A DNA stretch of 64,000 nt from NCBI GenBank assembly GCA_963573305.1, contig OY754331.1, positions 14,108,868-14,172,867 on the forward strand, given 5' to 3'. The stretch is from Pyrrhosoma nymphula. Its lineage: Eukaryota; Arthropoda; Insecta; Odonata; Coenagrionidae. Both the position numbers and the translations under genes were made by a program. The notes below the pieces were generated by a model, which made no database searches, was not told the DNA's origin, and worked only from the letters and a program-made list of their open reading frames with translations. Of the stretch, positions 20,381 to 32,529 are shown in pieces (the stretch's first letter is position 1; each line of letters starts with the position of its first letter).

Positions 20381-21699
20381 ATTTTTCTTCTTTTTCTTCA
20401 TAGCAGTTTTCACTTACGTCTTTAGAAATTTTGTTTTCATCATCGCATTACCCTCCAAACTTTTTTTTTGCAATCTTTGCTTAAAAATCCACTTAGCCCT
20501 TGGACGTTGTGGGAGATGGACCGTGGTGAGCCAACAACTGTAATTATCGCTATTTTATATTTATAATAATAATTGATAATAGTCAACGGCAAATATACCA
20601 TAAAACAATGAAAAAAATATAATAAAATGCACTGAGAATATGAGACATTAAAACGTGATGTAATGCAATGGAAAATAAAGGGAGTATAATAAAAACTTTG
20701 TTTTTATTAGGTAATATTATTTAAATACAAATTTGCGGAAAATTTTAACGGTTTTTTATTTACTCAGTTGGTAATTACGGTTTATTTTTAGTAAAAGACG
20801 ATTAAAATATTACGGCGTTCATCTCAGCATGCTTTCTACCTCTCTACATCCCATCCATAAGTCACTCTTTTCTGTATCTTTATAGGAAGTTTTTCCAAGG
20901 CTTCTAGTTTTTTTCCTTTTTCTACTACGTGCAGAATTTTCAGTGAGAAGTTGCATTCATGGTCGGTTCCCAGGGAATGTTTGGCAATCATGGAGGAGTC
21001 GTATGCATACATTAAGCATCTTCCGTTTTCTTTCAATCGTTTCTTCCCGTTTGACGCGCATAAACTGCTGGACAATAATTACAGTTACCTTCATATACTC
21101 CACTATTATCAGTCATTTCCACTTTTTCGAAGAGAATTGCATATTAGCTTGGAGTAAAAGTCGCCAAGGTTTGCTATACGTATGAATAATATATTCCCCA
21201 TTATTCACCCAGTCTCACATTTAAAATAATTTAAATTTAATTTCTGTCAGAAAAAAAACAGCGCAGGAAGGTATGATTTTGTTTTTACTATTAACTAAAG
21301 ACGTATACGAATAAAATTGCTTTGAAATCGTTTTCCGGTGAAACCACCTGAAGCTGATAGATATGGAATAAATCGAAAAATAGAGCAATAAAGAATTTCT
21401 GTCGTGTGTGGGTAACATGACAGAGAGTGGGAAGATTGTTTTTAAGCAGGCGATCACGCATTCAACCTCCTCTTAGCCTTCACCCATCACCAACACCAGG
21501 AAGGGCAATGACACAGAAGAGCATACGCGAGCATGCAAACATGTGGCTGTTTACGAAGACTGACACTGGCGGTGTTAGCGATTATAAAAAAGGAAAGCAC
21601 GAAACATTGTATCCGTTTCATCTTGGCCTAGCTCCTTTGCTTACGAACGGAGTTCCTCGAACCTCCCTCACCTGATCCTCCTCCTCCCCTATTCCTGCA
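20381..21699. other. No gene seen
   Basis: AT-rich DNA; frames at 20836-21185 overlap on both strands and match nothing. Confidence 0.45.
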
Positions 21700-21910
21700 C
21701 CCTCCCACCCCACCGGACTCTTGCGCTTATTAGGCGTCGTCCCGCCTCGACGAAGCGGAACAGCGGAACGGCCGACGACTTATGAAGCGTTTAATGCAAA
21801 GCGGGCGGGAGGCCGAGGCGAGAAGAGAGCGGCATTTCCCGCCTTTCCGAGCGGCAGCACCCACCCGCTCAACCTACGTCCGCCGCCACCTTCTTTTGAG
21901 AGAAGTTGGC
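21700..21910. promoter_or_regulatory. CpG-rich island
   Basis: A compact block of CpG-rich DNA (CCCGCCTCGACGAAGCGG, GCGGGCGGGAGGCCGAGG with a GC box GGGCGG) in AT-rich surroundings. No TATA or splice site can be assigned. Promoter identity is inference from composition. Confidence 0.3.
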
Positions 21911-22137
21911 TATACTCAGTCAGTTTTACGTACGTAATTGTAAGGTTGACATGTAAACATTTACTTGGTTACATATGTTACTTTGGTTGTATAAAAAAAC
22001 GTTATTCTTCCGTTGTTTACGCATTGAACATGATATCATATTTATTCTCTCTCACGATAAAACAAGTTAATTAATTAAGAATAAGCCAAGTAATAACTAG
22101 AAATAACAAAGAATCTAGCACCTTGCACTCGGGCTAT

Positions 22138-22668
22138 GGGGCTATTCAAGTATATCGTAAGGCGATTTTATCCACTTTTTAACCCCACATCTAAGATAAC
22201 GTAAGATTTCACGAACCCTCCCCTCCCAATCTTACGCAAGTTATCAGACATTTTTGAAAAAATGGACAAAGATAGTAAATTATTGAGGATTACATTACAA
22301 AATGCACAAAAACTGACCTCATCACGGATATCGATAACGATTTTTGATACTTCGCGATTCGCTGTACGCACAACTCGCAAAACAAGTCATCTTTGAAATG
22401 CGACATATCAGAACTAATGAACGCAACGACTTGGATGCACGTTAATTTATAGTTAAGCATACATTCAGGCGTACCGCCGCGGCGGTGATCCTAAAAAAAT
22501 AAAAATTATTCCTACGAATATTATTTTAAAAAGTGATAAAAATACGAAATCAGAAGTGACATATCTTACGTAAGACTGCCTTAGCATCACCCCCCTACGT
22601 AAGACAACGTAAGAAAAGCCCAACCCTTCTCTCTTCCCAAAACGTCTTGCATAATACTTGAATGGCCC
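22138..22668. mobile_element. GGGCC-ended MITE (about 530 bp)
   Basis: The left end GGGGCTATTCAAGTATATCGTAAGG is matched in inverted orientation by CTTGCATAATACTTGAATGGCCC at 22646-22668. Inner sub-terminal repeats of TTACGTAAG/CTTACG type occur at both ends (22197-22235, 22565-22612). This GGGCYATTCAAGTAT terminus is the kind seen in widespread arthropod DNA-transposon MITEs; the superfamily and target duplication are not clear here. No transposase. Confidence 0.6.
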
Positions 22669-22689
22669 ATATCATCTCCGCGACAGGCA

Positions 22690-22870
22690 AGTTCAACTGG
22701 TTGACAAATTTTGAGCAAACCGGGAATAGCCGCGGTTTAAACTTTTACGGAATCACCCGTAAGCGCACATTAATGCGATATTCCGCAGAGGAAAAATCAC
22801 TCGCCTTGACCGGGATACGAACCCGGATCCCTCGACTTTGCGCTTAAGCCAGTTAAGCTACCGAGGGGTC
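22690..22870 (-). repeat. tRNA-derived repeat, family C (copy 1)
   Basis: On the minus strand: GGTAGCTTAACTGG (A box), GGATCCGGGTTCGTATCCC (B box inside a perfect CCGGG/CCCGG T-stem), GGTCAAGGCGA, then GTGATTTTTCCTCTGCGG and a body with GCGGCTATTCCCGG-like end. Copies at 23.1, 34.5 and 54.1-54.4 kb share the head, the TTTTCCTCTG-GGAATATCGC tail and the AAACTGTGGCTAGTCC end. A short hairpin GGGG..CCCC-type lies just 5' of the head, as in families A and B. Confidence 0.65.
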
Positions 22871-23035
22871 CTCCTCCCCTGTGGATTTCTGAGGGCTCCA
22901 TAAGAACCAGTTGTTCTGGACTGCCGGACATACGATGTGACTGAAGCAGTCCAAGGCATGCGCTTAACGCCACAGCCCACGTGCATAAAACCACATATGG
23001 AACACAGTGAGGTGTTCCCTCTCTTTGAAAAATGT
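22871..23035 (-). repeat. 5' spacer of family C repeat
   Basis: The minus-strand sequence (CCTCACTGTGTTCCATATG ... AGAAATCCACAGGGGAGG) is homologous to 54143-54284. It lies between the tail of one unit and the head of the next in both places. The family C repeat therefore extends upstream of its tRNA head and is not a simple SINE. Confidence 0.6.
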
Positions 23036-23200
23036 TGAGCACACTGGGACTAGCCACAGTTTAAACGTTTACGAAGTCACCCGCAAATGCACATTAGTGT
23101 GATATTCCAAAGAGGAAAAAATCATGCAAAATCGAGGGATGCGGGTTCGAATCCCGGTCAAGACGAATGATCTTTCCTCTGAGGAATATCGTGCTCAACT
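23036..23200. repeat. Family C tails in inverted orientation around a tRNA T-arm
   Basis: 23036-23124 is a minus-strand tail (GATATTCCAAAGAGG) and 23126-23200 is a plus-strand half-head plus tail (GGGTTCGAATCCC then CCTCTGAGGAATATCG). They form an imperfect foldback whose loop is the T-arm of the tRNA-like head. The same arrangement of half a head at a palindrome centre is seen at 5217-5250. Confidence 0.6.
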
Positions 23201-24480
23201 TGTTGACTCATTATTTATTTCATTATTGCAATCTAAGGTTCATGCTGACATTAAAGTAATGATGATAATCCGTAGTGATAAAAATGAAAACTTACCTACA
23301 AAGCTTTAAAAGGTACCTCATGAGCAAATGCATTACCTCACTCGTTAATGTTTAAGATATTGAAACAGTTTAATGCTTTGAGTGGTACCAAGCTACCTAT
23401 CTCTGATAGCGCATGTAAGTATAATTTTAAAAAAGGAAATCATTATTTAATTTTGTCAAAATAAACAGTTTGTAAAGGACCGTTTGGTTGTAGGGGGCCT
23501 AAGAATATTAACATGTTACCCTAAGAAATTTAAAAGTATAGATTATTTCAAACAGTTTTTACAGTTGGCGAAATCATTGCTACTGGCCAAGGAGATAATT
23601 TAAATTTTCTTTTAAATACTTAATTTGCGTTAATCGTCTGTTGGACTAGAAACGACATGCCTAATGTGAAACATGCGATGCAAAAACTTTTATTTCTTAC
23701 GATATAGTGTAAAAGGTGTGTTGTGAATCTGAACATTATTTGCAATATCAACTTTCTTGTGATGGTTGGGTACCACATCACAGCCTAAGAGGTCCAACCT
23801 AAGAGGCAGCCTTAAACTTTTTCAATTAGATAAGAAGTATCCTAATGAATTTATGCTGCCATTTTTGTTGAAAGTAATAAATAATTTACCTTCTTTTTAC
23901 ATATTTTGGCGCTAGGCTGAATAGGCACGCCGCCATTTTTTCTTGGTTTCGACTATACCAGGTAATGCATCACTCAAAACATTATATTAATATGCATATT
24001 TCAAATGCACATAGCGTATATTATATATTGATTAATTATGAGTTTTCCTCCAATCTCGGAAACTTTCAATCTATCTCTGAATCTCTGAAATATTTAGAAA
24101 CTCTGTTTCCATGTATTTAATTTTGGAATATTATTAAACATGGCATTTTTCCATCCACATTCCAATTTTCTGGAAGTCGTTACTTAGATGAACTGCGAAA
24201 AGATTTACATTTTGCACGTGCCTGCAAGTCCCGGCAGATCCCTTGAAAATAATGTAAACAAACATATATTACGAACACGGCCCAGTAGCATCATCATTCA
24301 GTGTAAGTTTTTTGGGAAACTAATTTCCGAAAAGTTCTATCTTTTTCTGGCACGCAAAATGTTCCACGCGTTTAAAGTTACACGTAGTTGAGTAATTAGA
24401 TGAAAATTATCAATTTGCAACATAAATTTACAGCAAATTAAATACAGTTCCAAAACCCTGTTGAGCACCCCGATATCCAA
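23201..24480. other. No gene seen
   Basis: AT-rich, unique-looking. No conserved frame. Confidence 0.45.
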
Positions 24481-24489
24481 TTGGACTGA

Positions 24490-25030
24490 ACAGTGCAGCA
24501 ACGTGTCCTACAAACGAAAATCGGCAGGTTGGAGGACTGCTTCCTCAAAATTCCCTAATTTTAGATACCATTGTCCACTCAATCCAACTGCGTAACGGAT
24601 CACTCAATGCGTCCTTCACTCCCTCCATCCTGAACTCCTAATGACTCCCTACCCACCTCCGCGCCGTCCAAAATTCCCACTTTCCTCCTTCACCCCTCTC
24701 ACCTCCAGCACTCTTCTCGTTACCATACCCTTCAATTGAGCCCTCCAGCCACTTCTGCCGCCAACGAATTTTCTCCATCAACCTCCCTGCCTCCCCTCAG
24801 CCACACTCCTCAACACGTCCTCTGCTCCATTCCTCTCCTTTCTTCTCCAAATTCACACCGCGAAAGCCACCGACCGACGCGACGACCATCCTATTTCCTC
24901 CTCATAGACTAAGTATTGGCGCCACACAACGCTACAATCCATCTGAGTCTTCATGAGTCTTCCCTTCTCAAGCCTACTTAGCTCCTTCCTCCTTAGCTTC
25001 CTCGCTACGGTTCCCGTATACGTCCCGGTT
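24490..25030 (-). pseudogene. Decayed non-LTR reverse-transcriptase tail (family of 58.2 kb)
   Basis: On the minus strand, broken frames give EDVLRSVAEGRQ, a W-R-Q-K-W-L-E-G block, a G-N-E-K-S-A-G-G-E-R-G-like block and G-K-W-E-F-W. These line up in order with EDVLDMVGEERK, R-R-Q-K-R-W-M-E-E and G-K-R-G-R-G-R of the better copy at 58.69-58.94 kb. The end (GTCCTCCAACCTGCCGATTTT) resembles the 3' end of that copy (CCAAGAACCTACCAATCAG). Many frameshifts and stops; no palm domain. The C/T-rich look of the plus strand here is explained by this origin. Confidence 0.5.
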
Positions 25031-25056
25031 AAGCAAACGTCTCTTTGCCTACTGCA

Positions 25057-25610
25057 TTAAGGTAGTTTCAGCGAAAAGTCACTTCACCTAGAATTTGGTC
25101 TCATCTTGAAGAAAAAACTCTCATATTTCCAATGCTATCAACATATCATCCCCTTGCCAAACTACTTTTCGAGTAATTTGCCTAAAAATATAAGCTGTTT
25201 TACATGGGATAGATTATGGCTCTGCGCTCCAGAGGGAGAATATTTAAAAAAAATTAGGAACTTCTAGCACCTAGATTTCGTCAAAAAACGAACGGTGTGT
25301 ACTTGCATATTTTCTCAACTATTTATAAAAAATAATCTATTACCACGACAGTAATTTTTACAGAATCGCAAAAATACCTACTCTTTTGAAGGGTTTTCAG
25401 CCATACGGCGGGAAAAAATGAGTCATGTTACAGACTTATGTAGCTTTATTCATTTAATTACTGAGAATTTTGGAAAGATATAACTATATCTTAGCGCCAT
25501 TAATATTACAATATTTATTCCATACTTCTTACAGACGCTAAAATCAAAAAATAAAATTTCAATATGGTCACCATTATGACTAGGGAACTATCACGCTCAA
25601 ACCACCTTAA
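25057..25610 (+). mobile_element. TTAA MITE, copy 1 (complete)
   Basis: TTAA at 25057-25060 and 25607-25610 flank a 546-bp element. It begins GGTAGTTTCAGCG and ends CGCTCAAACCACC, 13-bp terminal inverted repeats. Further copies: 32534-33065 (minus), 36081-36631 and a partial one at 46918-47058. No coding frame is shared, so it is non-autonomous. TTAA duplication suits piggyBac-type transposition, though the termini start GG and not the usual CC. Confidence 0.8.
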
Positions 25611-25735
25611 GATTTCTCCAAACTTATTACCTAGTCCAAATTGAAATCCGTGTGGAGGCTCCCACGGCTTAATAAATTTGAAGATGTAAGGCTTTCGGGT
25701 TTCTTTGCGCGGAGGTCCATTGTGCTGGAACCACA

Positions 25736-25766
25736 GTTTCGCCTGCGTTGCAGTCGGCTTCTTCAG
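25736..25766 (-). other. Solitary hammerhead-like core
   Basis: On the minus strand: CTGAAGA (25766-25760), A, GCC, a 12-base loop, GGC, GAAAC (25740-25736), then TGTGGTT, which can close as AC..GU around UGUG followed by U. This is the same order as the cores at 7.57, 20.23, 42.11 and 61.12 kb, here without an inverted repeat around it. Stem I is not apparent. Confidence 0.45.
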
Positions 25767-28700
25767 ATCAGTGAAGGGAAGTGGAAATGCAGTTTGACTG
25801 TTTTATAATCATCATCCGCTGGGGTCAGGTCCTTTGTGATTGGTTGTTGTTATTTTTGTTTGTTTTCCCCAGCAACACGCGTCTCCATGCGTTGGACAGC
25901 GAGTAACTTTCATCTCTATTGAAGTTATTAATGCTTTAGCAATAATATTCCATACTAAAATTTACCTACAATTTTGATGGTTTCCTATCCTACATTTCCT
26001 AAGATAAAATTTAACATTTGCACATCATATGCACCTCATGTGGGGCATCAGAAGGCTAAAAAATACGATGCCTTCAATGTCACTCCAGTGTATAATCTTG
26101 AGAGTCAACGCGTACATTATATTTAAAATTTTATTTAAAATTAGATAAATGTACTCAATATTTGCATAAGATTTAGGTGTGTGAACGGGTTTTCATTAAT
26201 GAGTAACTTACCTTTCTAAACCGATCTCCAATTTGCCTTATTCACAAGAGAAATTAAACTTACCACTCGGGATTCTGGGTGTCACGGACCAGCCACGAGC
26301 AGGCGGACGAATATTACATTTTTTTAAACGGAGGGAAGTAAGAGAGAGAGACATTTGCAAGGACATCTACCACGGAGAGGAAAAACGTAGGACATCTTGT
26401 ATCGGAGTCTCCTACATTTCATTCTTAACACCAAGGGCATAAAGTAGCCTTTTAGGGCTAGTTGGGTTCAAACCAAAATACTAATGAAATAAATGCAATT
26501 ATTATGAGATAACATAGCCGCAAAAAATGTCAGCAACCACTTAATAAACCAATATTGATGCTATGAACTCCCTTAAATGCGTAACTATGAGACTCTTTAA
26601 TAATGTTTTCCCGGTTTCACTGTGCGCAGATGGCTTCCTTCTGAATTCTTGCGATACACAGTACTTGCTCACTTTATCCATGTGAAAAATATACCAGGAA
26701 GATTGGCAACAAAAGAAAGATGAAAAGCATAATGACATAATAAGTCAAATGCAAATAGCAAAGGTTAGGCACAACATTCCAGTGAGATGAGAGTTGGCAG
26801 TGTTCCTGTTGAAGTTTTCCCTGCCTCATAGATGAGTTCTACCCAAATGCGCTATTTTTGAGCGCCAAGTATTGCGACTAATCGATTTAGGTGTAAGCAA
26901 GAATTAAATGGATGTTTTCAATTGCAAACTGCTTTTATAGAGAAACTATCAGAAGTGCCTAACCGACTGTGCTAATAAATTACTAGACCACTAAGTACAG
27001 GCAGAAAAGAATTCCATCGCCAGGCCAAACCATAGTAAAAAAATAATCAGTGAAATATATTCCGTAAAGGAGAGAAAGCTTTAAGTGGGCCAATATAAAA
27101 TTTTCCGCTCAAACGATACACCTCCGCCCTCAGTGACCATCTCCATAGCGAGAGAAAAACTCAGCCCTCTGCTCCTCTCACAACCCTGACCCCCATTCCC
27201 AACCAAACACGTGAAGATGCCTAGCAGAAGTGATACATTACATTGAGCATCTACTGAAGGGATACCGCTAGAACTTAAAGGGAGTTTGAGAAAGATATAT
27301 CAATACATAACACAATTAAATTCGCGAATCGTTTCGTGATCATAATCTACTGCTAAGTATTTGACCGAAGTTTATGACCACGGGCATTTCAAGACGTTAA
27401 AAAAGGGCTACATACGATTTCCGGAAACCCATGTCAATGTCTTTGAAATAAGGCATCAATAGAGGTGTGGCGAAAAATTTATGTTGTTCATATAGGTTAT
27501 GAGATGAATGATGCTCATATGAGTTATGAGATGACATGCTAAAATACTAGTTTGAGCACTTTGAGAAAAAACATTATAAACAATAATGTATTTTTTCACC
27601 GTTTCAGCGGTTTCATCGTCTTTGGTGTATAAATAATGTATTTATCTTTATATATGGCCAAAACGCTAACACAAACTACGAAATGAAAACATATATACGC
27701 TAATACATAATGTACAAAAATAAAAATAAGATGACATACTTTCCTTTCTTCTACATATTCTTTCCAGTTTTCTTGAGAACAAGGCTATGATCTGTTTTTA
27801 TGAGACTTACTCCGGGAGACAATAAATTTCACACCGAGGCAGTTAGTTGCAGATCACTTAAAAACAATCTTGCAAAAACAGAAAAGAAAATGTAGAATAA
27901 TGAAGTACTTTTTAGTTTTGTAAAAGTACTATTTTTTCCTCCTTAGTATGAGTGGCGGCGGTGCGAGTTAAGCGAAGGCTGCCTGAAGGTTTGATCTGTC
28001 ACAGGCAGTCAGAGGGCTTAGCCCTTTAGTACATAGCAATTTCCAACGCGCTCCCGTTACACCACGGGGATATTTGGTTTGATACAATTTCTCACAACTT
28101 ACTAATATATAATTTAAATACTATACAGAATAAATATGTGCACACATGCAATAGAATAAGAACCTTGATGTCTCTACCAGTAGCCTAAATTTTACAAGAT
28201 TGTAGCGATTTCAATTTTATGCGCTTTTATTTGCGGTTTTGCATCACGCATCTCGGGCTTTCGGAGAATTTATCTATGGTATGACAACTATGGCTTTTCC
28301 ATCCCATCATTTTTTGAATTTTGCTGAAAACAACGTGATATCAACACGATACGAATATGAACATATACTTTGCAGAAAAACAAGGAGCATCGGTCTTTTT
28401 TTATAATTTCAAATTAGCACCTGCTGTACATCTACTTCCTACGCTTAAAACTGTCTTCTTCATCTACATGCTACACTGCAAGCATGCATGACGCGACGCG
28501 CCGTAAGACTGTGTGGCAAGTAGGATGTGAAGACACCGTCCATTAAAACGGGAGAGAATAATGAAAGCTCATTGTGAGAGAGAGATTGGATGAAAATAGA
28601 TGCATTTCGCTGGATTAACATATGCCACATTTGCTATAAAACTGAATTCTGTGAAGGAAGAACCTGTCCGTTAATATCTCTTTATTCTTTTTTCGCATTT

Positions 28701-29047
28701 GCCTGGAATGCAGCTATAGTTGCGGGTAAAATGCTGCTGCACTGAAAAGTACTATATGTGATGTCTAGGAAAAACACATCCTAACCATATAACTCTTTTA
28801 CCTGTAATAAGTTTACCAGGAATATAATTACCTGACACTGCTTGGCCATGTATGACATATTTATCTTATGACATTTATGTATCGAGGACTTATTTCAATA
28901 CTTTGTAACCCTGTTCCACATTCGTTTTTTGTGTGGCAAGTCTGGCCAGGCTTCACATCAAAGTGTACTGTAAAGTGGCTATGGGTTGTTGACATTTTTA
29001 CACGTGTATTTTGGCCTCCGATTTAGGTACCTGCCATTGGCATACCA
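25767..29047. other. No gene seen; weak tRNA-like head at 28025-28070
   Basis: AT-rich. On the minus strand near 28070 CCCCGTGGTGTAACGGGAGC is a good A-box-like segment, but no B box follows at the right distance, so only a degraded SINE head can be suggested. Confidence 0.4.
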
Positions 29048-29447
29048 TATAGCCCCAAGTACACGAGGCGAGTTTACAAGCTACAAGCCGGATTTCTCAC
29101 AAGCAGCTCGTAAACTAGTCAAGTGTACTCGATGCACTCGCTCCGTTAGCTGCTTGTAAAAACGCTCTGGAAAAAGTTGAACTGCCGGCGACTTTACTCA
29201 CCACTAGCCGGATTTTGAGTGAGCTAGCTTGTAAAATAGCCACGTGTACTCACAGTAGCTTGTGCACAAGTTGCTAGTAGCATTGGTCAGCAGACGACAA
29301 CACGTGGTTTCCACACGCCAGCTAGTTGGCTACTGAGCAAGTGGGAGCTTTTGTGTGTACTCGACTACTAGCGTACTCGCCGACTCGCCGGCTTTTTACA
29401 AGCCGGCTTGTTAGCTTGTTAACTCGCCCCGTGTACTTGAGGCTTAT
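29048..29447. mobile_element. 394-bp MITE with 3-bp TAT duplication
   Basis: TAT at 29048-29050 and 29445-29447 flanks an element starting AGCCCCAAGTACACGAGGCG and ending CGCCCCGTGTACTTGAGGCT. The terminal inverted repeats run about 40 bases with few mismatches. The interior is a mesh of shorter inverted words (AGCCGGCTT, TAGCTTGTA, GTGTACTCG) and can fold extensively. A 3-bp A/T target duplication is compatible with PIF/Harbinger-type MITEs, which prefer TWA. No coding. Confidence 0.7.
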
Positions 29448-30475
29448 GGAAAATAGAGATTGGGGCCTGGGGCCCATCGGTGAATCTACTTATTTATATA
29501 CTTGAACTCCGACTTTTTGTTTTCCTTTGCCGCATTCTATGTAAGTATAAATGCACATCACTTTTGTAAATTTTGTATTTCCCTGAGGGGTGATGTACCC
29601 AGAGCGTTAATAAAACTTAATTCTATTGTATTCAATAAAAAGGTTTTAACTAGCAGTCTTTCATCCCATCCGTGTGACACACATATGATGCAAATTAATT
29701 TTTTTACCAAGGAAAGCATTGAAAGACCTCTGGACAATGTCTACGCATTTATAATTCCTCTTCAAATAATACGCACCTTATTTTCTCAACATATTACCCT
29801 ACCTAAAAACACCCTTGTTTTTATCGTCATATTTACGCGAAGCAATTTTCACTGAACATCCATTCATACACCAGGCTGTGAATAAGAGTGGCTTTAGAAA
29901 ACGGCCTCAAATGGATTAAATATAGTTACTAACGATGGCCACTATCGCTGGAGGTTATCTAGAGAATCGGTTTAGGGCTAAACTCATAATAAGAGTGAAT
30001 ACACGGGTTGCAAAAATGTTTCTTTGCCGACAAATATATATACAAACCGATATATACGGTTCGTATATATTTGTATAACATCATATTCATGGGATTGTGG
30101 TACCCTCTTTTGCGTTGCGTTGCGTTGTCATTATCGATAGCCAAAACTTAATCCGCTCTAGAAGGGCAATAGGTATCCATTATTACTGTACCAAGAACTC
30201 ACTCAATCAATTGAAACTAGTGATTTTAAGTACGTGACCGAATTTGAAGAGTGACGATCATGTTTCCGCTCGAAGGAGCGCAATTGAAAAATAACGACAA
30301 CGCGAGCGCACACGTTTTGGAGGATTATGAGATCCCACCCCTGTACTCAGAAGGTAAACGAAGTCGTCAATGCTTCATCCTCTCCGTTTCCGATGATGAA
30401 GGAATAAAAAGTTAAAGGAAAAAGAACCCGGTCAGAATACTAGTGACTACTCATTCTGCAGAAGACCCGTAGTGG
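29448..30475. other. No gene seen; small palindrome at 30030
   Basis: Mostly AT-rich. ACAAATATATATAC..AACCG / CGGTT..GTATATATTTGT forms an imperfect hairpin at 30030-30074. Confidence 0.45.
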
Positions 30476-30479
30476 TGTT

Positions 30480-30800
30480 TCCTCGCGCGCGATACAAATC
30501 GCGGGCGGGCGATGATGAGTCGTCGGCGTTTTACGGCGCCATTTCACGCGCGGGAAGTCTCTCGAGTGACCGCGGGCGGGCAAAGGAGCGGCAAACACGC
30601 TCGTGAAGGAGCACCACGCTCACGGCAACACGAGAGCAGCAGCAGCAGTCTCCTCTCTCTCTCTCTCCCAGCAGTCGAATGTATAAATAGGCAACGCAGA
30701 CACCACGCAACCACAACAGCCCCTCTTCCCTCCACCGCCACCTACACCAAGATAGAGGGAGACTGTGCGCGGAAGAAACAATAGACGGTCGCCCCTCCTT
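30480..30800 (+). promoter_or_regulatory. CpG-rich TATA promoter candidate
   Basis: This is the best core-promoter candidate of the window. A very CpG-rich block (30484-30600) is followed by (AGC)n and a CT repeat (CTCTCTCTCTCTCTC at 30653-30667, GAGA-type on the other strand). Then comes TATAAATAG at 30682-30690. A start about 30 bases further would fall near 30712 in ACCACAACAG. CpG wealth drops after 30800. GAGA elements near TATA boxes are common in arthropod promoters. No coding exon or splice donor downstream could be defended; overlapping frames on both strands are low-complexity. Confidence 0.5.
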
Positions 30801-31008
30801 CCACCCCAACTCCCGACCCCAACCGTGCAACGTGCCAAATACCAAGGCTTTGAGGCTCTCTCCACCACCCCCCTTCCCCGGTATCGGTTTTAAGAACAAG
30901 GGCTGCTAACTTCACGGTGCTGAAATGAGGACCATCGACCACAAATTCTCTTCATTAACACGAAAATTATGGAGGAAAATGTAGTTACAATGACCTACTT
31001 TACTCGAA

Positions 31009-31254
31009 TGTCATTTTACCCACGAACGATAAGGGACCATAACAGCTGCCAATGAGATTTTTATCTAGGTTTGTCGTTAGGTAGTGTAGCTCTTAGTAGT
31101 AGTAGTACTCCCTAATACTTGAATCCCTATCTGTTACCTAGTAGGTACTAACAGCGCGCCGTGCATGATTTCCACATACGTCTTTAGTCTCTGTCCATTT
31201 GTGTAGTTGCAAAATACATATATATTAACGGTCCTTCTCCATCTGTAGTGTAGT
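31009..31254 (+). repeat. Dispersed repeat S, copy 1
   Basis: Matches 54681-54933 in the same orientation over about 245 bases. Shared blocks include GACCATAACAGCTGCCAATG, GTAGCTCTTAGTAGTAG and GCCGTGCATG. Identity is roughly 75-80% by eye. There are no obvious terminal repeats or tRNA boxes and no coding frame, so the class is unknown. Confidence 0.75.
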
Positions 31255-32529
31255 TAATGGCAAGTTATTTGCTTTAGACACGCTCAGGATATGAAGTCAC
31301 ACGCCACAGACTAAAGCGTATCCACAGCAGGCTATTGATTTTTTATAAAAACATTGCACAATATATTTCAACGCACCGTGAGTAAAAACGGCAGACTCTG
31401 GTAAAAAACTATCAAGGGGTACCTTATTTATTGAGGTACGCTTTGTATTGTTTGAGAAAAAGTAACGTTGAAAAGAGAAATAAAATTCAGTAATTCAGCC
31501 ATTCAGTAATTTCTAATTTCAGTAATTCAAAATTTCATTTATTGAGTCATTAAATGACCAGGTCTTCGAAAATTAAAATATAGTTGGTTATGGTTACAGT
31601 ATAAATATTGTTTCTGTAATTCAACAGTGAGTGAGAAAATAAAGTGAAACGTATGAAACTTCTCTCTGAAACTGGAAAAAGAAGAAATTTCTCAAGTTCA
31701 GCGCGGTGAAATCGACAATTTTATAATAAATTACCTAAAATTTGATGAAAAGTAGTTTTGTTGGCACTTTTGCCTAGTAAGACGACCAATGACGGGACAC
31801 AACAATCAGCAAAAAAGTTCTGACATCTCATAATTAAAGACTTTATCAGACCACTAAAAAAACCTTTGCTTTCTTTCGAGGAAAACCTTTTTCGTGCTCT
31901 TCTCGAAGAAACTAAAGACACAAGTCTTTAAATATGTTAATTCTTCATAAAAACTCAAAGGAAATTTGATCGCACACAAAACCTCAAAAGCCTTCTGTGC
32001 CGCGTCACCACAAGACTCGCTGAAGTACCCATATGGAGTGGTCTTGAGGTCTCAAAGAGTTAAGACAGCTGATTTTTTAAAAATAGCTATTTTGAAAGTG
32101 CGATCACGAGTCATGAAAGCAAGCCAATAAGTAATCTATCTACCGTACGATATTTACTCTCATCGTCGCTAACCTTAGAGGATTGAATCAACAACTTCAG
32201 TGCTATCACTTTCAAAAGAATGGCCACAAATCGAGCGGCGCCGCTTTTGCTGTTCATTGGTTCTCCCATCCACAAATTATCCGCAAATTTACGTTCCAAT
32301 ACAAGAAGCTCGTCTAATGAGAAATATGACGGTGCATTATTTCCTTCCTTGGTTAAAAAACGGCTTTAAATCTTAGGTGGAAAAAGAAAAGAAAACCCAC
32401 GTTACGGAGCAGAATTAAATCTAATCTCTTGGCTAATCGACGTGCTTGAAAATGAGGGACAGATTGGTAAATATAAAAGCACTGCAAAATATTTAACGTT
32501 ATTTCACACTCTTAGGAAGCTTATTTCGT
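31255..32529. other. No gene seen
   Basis: AT-rich, unique-looking sequence. Confidence 0.45.

Noticed and set aside
30512..30784. Protein-coding first exon
   Set aside because: Frames are open on both strands through a CpG-rich, CT-repeat region and cross the TATA box. They are composition effects.
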